From NCBI GenBank assembly GCA_020216785.1, contig JAIWNO010000219.1:1-17356 (forward strand): a DNA stretch of 17,356 nucleotides, given 5' to 3'. The translations under genes were made by a program, and so were the position numbers. The notes under the pieces are model-generated. The model made no database searches, was not told where the DNA came from, and saw only the letters and a program-made list of their open reading frames with translations. Within the stretch, counting starts at the first letter, position 1. The number at the start of each line of letters is the position of its first letter. This DNA is from Desulfomonile sp. Lineage in GTDB: Bacteria > Desulfobacterota > Desulfomonilia > Desulfomonilales > Desulfomonilaceae. Shown piece by piece: positions 13,600 through 17,356 of this stretch.

Positions 13600-14733
13600 A
13601 TGAAGGCAGACGATCCCTGGAAGCCATTCAGAGACATCGCAGCCGCGCCGCTGGAATTCGCCCGTTCGTGGAAGGTCGAGCACGGAGGAAAGGTGGTTGG
13701 CCACCTCATCCCGGATGTGCCCGAAGAAATACTCCACGCCGCGGGTGCACTGCCATTCGCTATCGAAGGAGCGGGGGTGAGTGCGTCCCACGCCCAGGCC
13801 TATCTCCCGGCGTACACATGCAACCATGCGATGGGCGCGCTTGAGATGGCCCTGCGCGGCGATCTGGACATGCTCGACGGTATGGTGATCCCTTATGTGT
13901 GCGACACGACGCGAAATCTCGTGCACCTGTGGCAGCGGCTATTCCCCAATATGCCATCGGAACTGCTCCGCCTGCCGAAACGCATAGAATTCGGGAGCGT
14001 CCGAGATTATGCGTGTGCAGAGTTCGCCCGACTGGCGGAATTGGTGGGCGCGATCACGGGTCGAACGCCTTCCACGAATGATTTAGCGGCAAGTATTACG
14101 TTGTACAACAGCAGTCGCGCGTCCTTGCGCCGTGCGTACAAAAAACATCGCGAGAACCCGTCAATTTGGACCGCGGAAAACCTTCGGGTGCTGCTCACGT
14201 CCGCATCCCGGGCCCCGCGAGAAGAGCACTTGGCCTGGATGGAGGGCCTCCCATGGGACGATGGTGCTCCCTCGACTTCAGAAGCAGTTCCGGTGTACGT
14301 GCGCGGCAAGGTGTGGGACCCGCCGGATGTTCTCGCGATGTTTGACCGGCTCGGGCTCGTGGTAGTAAGCGACGAGGTGGCGACCGGCTTCCGGTGGATT
14401 CAGCAGGACGCTCCGGCCGACCGCGAACCCATCGACGCGCTGGTGGATCGATACCTCGCCACAATTCCATATGCGGGATATCATGCGGAGCCTCGGGCCC
14501 TTGTGGCGGGCTTTGTCGAGCGCGTCAAGGCGAGCGGGGCACGCGGGGTGATCTTTCTCAATCCGAAATTTTGTGAGGCAGCGGGTTTCGATATGCCCGA
14601 CTTCAGCAAGGCGCTCGAAAATGCCCAAATCCCCACTCTCATTCTCGAAACCTCGACGCGGGGCGTTTCATCGGGACAGATCCAGGTAAGGCTCGAAGCG
14701 TTCCGGGAAATGATCTCCGGAGAATTGCCCTGA
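13600..14733 (+). CDS. 2-hydroxyacyl-CoA dehydratase / benzoyl-CoA reductase-type subunit (BcrC/HgdB-like)
   Basis: The 377-residue product belongs to the HGD-D family (HgdB, FldC, BcrC), whose members bind a [4Fe-4S] cluster and remove water from 2-hydroxyacyl-CoA or reduce aromatic acyl-CoA by one-electron ketyl-type chemistry. Three cysteines sit in the family's conserved settings: C74 in YTCNHAMGAL, C101 in IPYVCDTTRNL, and C325 in NPKFCEAAGFDMPDFSKAL. These match the three-ligand set of the cluster. Length is close to known subunits, and no transmembrane or signal sequence is present. AGGAG (13590-13594) lies 5 bases before ATG and the gene begins 11 bases after the SDR stop. The partner subunit follows 13 bases downstream. 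BcrC-like is the closest description by motif wording, but dehydratase and reductase subunits cannot be separated by eye. The essential ATP-dependent activator is not encoded nearby. Confidence 0.88.
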   Translation: MKADDPWKPFRDIAAAPLEFARSWKVEHGGKVVGHLIPDVPEEILHAAGALPFAIEGAGVSASHAQAYLPAYTCNHAMGALEMALRGDLDMLDGMVIPYVCDTTRNLVHLWQRLFPNMPSELLRLPKRIEFGSVRDYACAEFARLAELVGAITGRTPSTNDLAASITLYNSSRASLRRAYKKHRENPSIWTAENLRVLLTSASRAPREEHLAWMEGLPWDDGAPSTSEAVPVYVRGKVWDPPDVLAMFDRLGLVVVSDEVATGFRWIQQDAPADREPIDALVDRYLATIPYAGYHAEPRALVAGFVERVKASGARGVIFLNPKFCEAAGFDMPDFSKALENAQIPTLILETSTRGVSSGQIQVRLEAFREMISGELP

Positions 14734-14746
14734 CGGAGGAGACTTC

Positions 14747-15955
14747 ATGCAGCCGATCGAGTCACTCAAACAGATCAAGAACTTGCAGATGGACTATTAC
14801 ATGTCCGCGCATCGGGCCAAACAAGAAGGCAAGCTCATAGCGTACCTCAATGTCTTTACGCCCGTGGAGCTGCTCTATGCGATGGATATTTTCCCCATTT
14901 ACCCAGAGAATCATGCTGCAGTCATCGGAGTGCGCAAGGCGACCAAGGACCTCGCTCCCGCTGCCGAGGCTATGGGATACTCGATGGATCTCTGTTCGTA
15001 TCCACGGTGCGACATTGGCTCCGCCAAACTTGGCATAAGCCCCACCTGGGGCCTGCCTAAACCGGACCTGCTTGTCACGTCGAACGCCCAATGCGGGACC
15101 ATACCAAAGTGGTTCGAAGCGCTCAGCCGGATGTACGACTGCCCCATGGTGCTCATCGATGTGCCACAGTCCGCACGCAGTGAGCCCGACCGGGCTGCGG
15201 AAATATACGTTCGCAGCCAACTGGAGGATCTGGTACGCGTGCTGGAGCAAATCGCGGGGAAGCCCCTCGATCAAGACCGACTCCGTGAAGTGATCCGCCT
15301 TTCCGGGGAGGCGACCGCGCTCTGGACGCGAATCCTCGAAGCCGCGGCTCACCGACCAGCGCCGATCACGGTCTTCGATCAATTTATATCAATGGCTCCC
15401 ATCGTCTCGCAGCGCGGGACGCAGGTCGCGCTGGACTTCTACAAAGCAATGGTTGAGGAACTCGAAGAGCGCGTCCGAAATAACGTTGGTGCCATCGATA
15501 ATGAGCGTTACCGCTTTTATTGGGATAATCTGCCTATCTGGCCGGAGTTGCGTCCGCTGTCGCTGTTCCTCGCTGAGCGCGGGATCAGCTTGGTTACGTC
15601 GATCTACACTTGGGCTTGGGCCATGCTTGCCGTCCAAGAAGAAGACCCGCTGACGGACTGGACAAGACAATATCTGTACACCTTCAATCTCCACCTGGAA
15701 CAACGGGTCGGCCAATACGTCGAGATGGCGCAACGCTATGAGCTTGATGGGTTCCTGTTTCACTCGAATCGCAGCTGTAAATGGCTGTCGATTGACATTC
15801 CTGAAGTGCGGCGCATGGTCACGGAGCGGATCGGCGTCCCGGGCGTCATCCTGGAAGCGGACCATAACGATCCACGACTTTATTCGCTGGAGTCGCTGGA
15901 AAACCAGATCGACAGCTTTCTGGAGCTACTTGCGTCCAAGAAAGGGGCCGCATAA
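14747..15955 (+). CDS. 2-hydroxyacyl-CoA dehydratase / benzoyl-CoA reductase-type subunit (BcrB/HgdA-like)
   Basis: The 402-residue product is the second subunit of the same HGD-D family. It shows the BcrB-like pattern YPENHAAVIG, then MGYSMDLCSYPRCDIGS (C83, C88), LPKPDLLVTSNAQCGTIPKWFE (C116), and FHSNRSCKWLSIDIPEVRR (C344), followed by PGVILEADHNDPRLYS. C83, C116 and C344 are the likely ligands of its own [4Fe-4S] cluster. The ENHAA and EADHNDPR segments are typical of the substrate-side face in this family. GGAGGA (14735-14740) precedes ATG by 6 bases, and the gene is 13 bases after its partner, so the two are co-translated and surely form a heterodimer. The pair would need an archerase-type activator (HgdC/FldI or BcrA/D) from another locus. 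The substrate is undetermined; aromatic or alicyclic CoA esters and 2-hydroxyacyl-CoA from amino-acid fermentation are both possible. Confidence 0.88.
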   Translation: MQPIESLKQIKNLQMDYYMSAHRAKQEGKLIAYLNVFTPVELLYAMDIFPIYPENHAAVIGVRKATKDLAPAAEAMGYSMDLCSYPRCDIGSAKLGISPTWGLPKPDLLVTSNAQCGTIPKWFEALSRMYDCPMVLIDVPQSARSEPDRAAEIYVRSQLEDLVRVLEQIAGKPLDQDRLREVIRLSGEATALWTRILEAAAHRPAPITVFDQFISMAPIVSQRGTQVALDFYKAMVEELEERVRNNVGAIDNERYRFYWDNLPIWPELRPLSLFLAERGISLVTSIYTWAWAMLAVQEEDPLTDWTRQYLYTFNLHLEQRVGQYVEMAQRYELDGFLFHSNRSCKWLSIDIPEVRRMVTERIGVPGVILEADHNDPRLYSLESLENQIDSFLELLASKKGAA

Positions 15956-15962
15956 TCCGACC

Positions 15963-16057
15963 CTGCCGGTTCGCTTTCAAGAAGCAAAATCAGGGAGGGG
16001 AACTTTCTTGTGTAAAGAAAGTTCTCCTCAGCTTACGTCTCTGAATCGAACCGGCAG
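15963..16057. repeat. Nested inverted repeats forming a long stem-loop
   Basis: An outer perfect 11-bp inverted repeat CTGCCGGTTCG / CGAACCGGCAG (15963-15973 with 16047-16057) encloses a second, 15-bp one: left arm 15995-16009, right arm 16015-16029, one G-U pair, loop GTGTA. The element begins 7 bases after the BcrB-like gene and ends 13 bases before the ribosome binding site of the next gene. No T-run follows either stem, so it is not a textbook terminator. It may stabilise the operon mRNA, attenuate readthrough, or be a small mobile repeat. Confidence 0.8.
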
Positions 16058-16083
16058 GCAGTATCGCATCAAGGAGGTGCGTC

Positions 16084-16821
16084 ATGTGGAAATTGGCTGC
16101 AACGATGGCGCTGTGTTTGGCGCTTGCTACGGCGGGGACTTCTGTGCAGGCCGCGTTCGAGACGGACGTGATCAAGACGTCCGCGGGGGATCTCAAGATC
16201 ACCTTCATCGGTCACGGGACGCTCATGTTCGAGTTTGGCGGCAAGGCCATCCATGTTGATCCATGGAGCAAGCTCGCGGACTATGGGACGCTACCCAAGG
16301 CAAACCTGGTCCTTATCACCCACGAGCACCAGGATCACTTAGACATTGAAGCGCTGAAGAAAGTGCGCGATGACAAGACCCCGTGCGTACTCACCGAGAT
16401 CTGCGCCAAGAAAGTCAACGGCGGCACGGTGATGCACAACGGCGATGTGAAGACTGTAGAAGGGATTAAGATCGAGGCCGTGCCCGCTTACAATCTCGTG
16501 CACAAGCGGGACAACGGACAGCCCTTTCACCCGAAGGGCCAAGGCAATGGATACATCCTAACCTTCGCCGACAAGCGGGTCTATGTGGCGGGCGATACGG
16601 AGAATACTCCGGAGATGAAGGCGCTTAAAGAGATCGACATCGCGTTTCTTCCCATGAATCTTCCCTACACCATGACCCCGGAAATGATCGCGGACGCGGC
16701 CAAAGCGTTCAAGCCCAAGATTTTGTATCCATACCATACTGGCGAAACCGACCTCAGTAAACTTACAGATCTGATGAAAGATTCGCCGGGTATCGAAGTG
16801 CGCATTCGCAAGATGAAGTAG
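16084..16821 (+). CDS. Exported UlaG-like metallo-beta-lactamase-fold hydrolase
   Basis: The 245-residue product begins with a Sec-type signal peptide (short basic start, hydrophobic core about 5-17, probable cleavage after VQA at 21-23). A compact metallo-beta-lactamase fold of the UlaG/YtkL-like kind follows. The metal ligands visible are H80, H82, D84 and H85 in HEHQDH, D171 in YVAGDTENTPEM and H218 in LYPYHTGETD; IGHGTLMFEF (42-51) and HVDPW (57-61) are typical of this subgroup. It probably hydrolyses a small substrate in the periplasm with two metals; the substrate is unknown. AAGGAGG (16071-16077) at 6-base spacing makes the start certain. It lies 128 bases after the dehydratase subunit, across the nested stem-loop. 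It could be the fourth gene of that operon by readthrough or an independent gene, as no promoter of its own was found. Confidence 0.9.
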   Translation: MWKLAATMALCLALATAGTSVQAAFETDVIKTSAGDLKITFIGHGTLMFEFGGKAIHVDPWSKLADYGTLPKANLVLITHEHQDHLDIEALKKVRDDKTPCVLTEICAKKVNGGTVMHNGDVKTVEGIKIEAVPAYNLVHKRDNGQPFHPKGQGNGYILTFADKRVYVAGDTENTPEMKALKEIDIAFLPMNLPYTMTPEMIADAAKAFKPKILYPYHTGETDLSKLTDLMKDSPGIEVRIRKMK

Positions 16822-17109
16822 GCCGGGTTCAAACACTATGCGGGGAGGGGGCTTTCCACAAGAATTTCTTCACCCCGTCTTCCGACTCATCTTTGCCGTC
16901 GAGGATCGGTAACGATCGATGCGTGCATAGGTTGGGCCGAACGGCCTCCCATTTTGTTATTGGCGCAACGTTGACCGGACTGAACAGTGGATTCAAACAT
17001 AAAACCCTTGTAGGGTTTCAAACTGAACGGACAGAAGAGGGGAGTTTTTTCAGAATAGGCTGGATGGCAGCCGGTATTTTTCACCATAGGTGGACGAGGG
17101 GTCGGGTCC
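16822..17109. other. Intergenic stretch without a recognised gene
   Basis: Nothing convincing is encoded here; the open frames on both strands lack ribosome binding sites and known motifs. Two small hairpins are present: GGCC-N4-GGCC followed by TCCCATTTTG (around 16935-16957), and AAACCC/GGGTTT (17002-17007 with 17013-17018), which on the minus strand is followed by a T-rich run. Either could be a weak terminator, the second possibly for minus-strand transcripts. Confidence 0.4.
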
Positions 17110-17356
17110 GGGCTTGAGCTGTGGTATGAAGCGGGCAGTGTTGTGGGTATGTGGTAAAGGTGAAGATTCGCGGGTGGAAGGACATCTGTGCGGCCCAGGT
17201 CTGGCAAAAGGCCCACGGTCAGGAGGGAGTCTGGACAGCAGAGTTCTTTCACCGGCTCGACGGGTGGAAAACGGCTCGGCGTTTCGTCGCGGTGCGCAGG
17301 CTGGTGGGCATGGAAACCGAGGGGACGCTTTTCCCGATTCCGCTCTATAGCTACGG
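17110..17356 (+). pseudogene. IS1380-like transposase fragment (5' broken, runs off right edge)
   Basis: From 17130 onward an open frame encodes GYVVKVKIRGWKDICAAQVW, then WTAEFFHRLDGWKTARRFVA and VRRLVGMETEGTLFPIPLYS up to the window edge. The pattern of an aromatic- and arginine-rich strand followed by RRFVAVRRL and LFPIPLYSY resembles the mid-part of DDE transposases of the IS1380 type. A TGA at 17127-17129 closes this frame upstream. The neighbouring frame (17110-17145) reads GLELWYEAGSVV, which could join it by a one-base shift near 17143-17147. The N-terminal part expected before this is not seen in either frame, and no terminal inverted repeat could be identified. It therefore looks like a truncated, frameshifted element rather than an intact one. 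The family name is from pattern recognition only. Confidence 0.5.

Noticed and set aside
12806..13627. Minus-strand open frame of 273 codons covering the SDR gene
   Set aside because: The plus-strand SDR is unmistakable; the antisense frame is a codon-bias artefact.

Overview
The window looks like a chromosomal segment of an anaerobic, Gram-negative bacterium, most likely a member of the Desulfobacterota (former Deltaproteobacteria, Syntrophus/Desulfomonile-like). This is inference from gene order and gene content, not from a database search. The clues are an rpmI-rplT-pheS-pheT-merR string, a CnrYXH-like periplasmic metal-sensing sigma module, and a pair of oxygen-sensitive 2-hydroxyacyl-CoA dehydratase/benzoyl-CoA reductase-type iron-sulfur subunits.

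Layout. (1) 1-920: the start of a metallo-beta-lactamase-fold gene running off the left edge (minus strand), a frameshifted remnant of a DUF5615 PIN-like toxin, and a tRNA-Arg(ACG) on the minus strand with an encoded CCA and a good promoter. (2) 920-1930: about 1 kb with no convincing intact gene, holding a possible decayed minus-strand ORF. (3) 1931-4202: ECF sigma factor, zinc-finger anti-sigma factor and membrane-anchored CnrX/Spy-like sensor, closed by a strong terminator, then a secreted Spy-like protein. This is probably an envelope-stress or metal-stress response unit. (4) 4203-9660: a structured leader followed by rpmI (L35), rplT (L20), pheS, pheT and a MerR-type regulator, ended by a rho-independent terminator. 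infC and thrS, the usual upstream neighbours, are not present. (5) 10004-12010: an inositol-monophosphatase-family gene and the heat-shock repressor hrcA, each behind a plausible sigma70-type promoter. (6) 12139-12783: a multiply broken choloylglycine-hydrolase-family pseudogene on the minus strand. (7) 12824-15955: an apparent three-gene operon encoding a short-chain dehydrogenase and two BcrC/HgdB- and BcrB/HgdA-like subunits, all cysteine ligands visible. Its best promoter carries a perfect 7+7 palindrome and lies inside the dead hydrolase gene. (8) 15956-16821: a striking nested stem-loop and then a signal-peptide-bearing UlaG-like metallo-beta-lactamase-fold protein. (9) 16822-17356: an intergenic stretch, then the truncated, probably frameshifted start of an IS1380-like transposase running off the right edge.

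How the parts work together. The sigma/anti-sigma/sensor set should act as one signalling chain from periplasm to promoter, with the Spy-like protein as its likely output. The rpmI-merR string is translation housekeeping. The accessory region of most interest is the SDR-dehydratase operon. It has both catalytic Fe-S subunits but no gene here for the ATP-dependent activator such enzymes need, so the activator must be elsewhere or shared. The surrounding pseudogenes and the transposon fragment suggest that both flanks of this segment have been remodelled.
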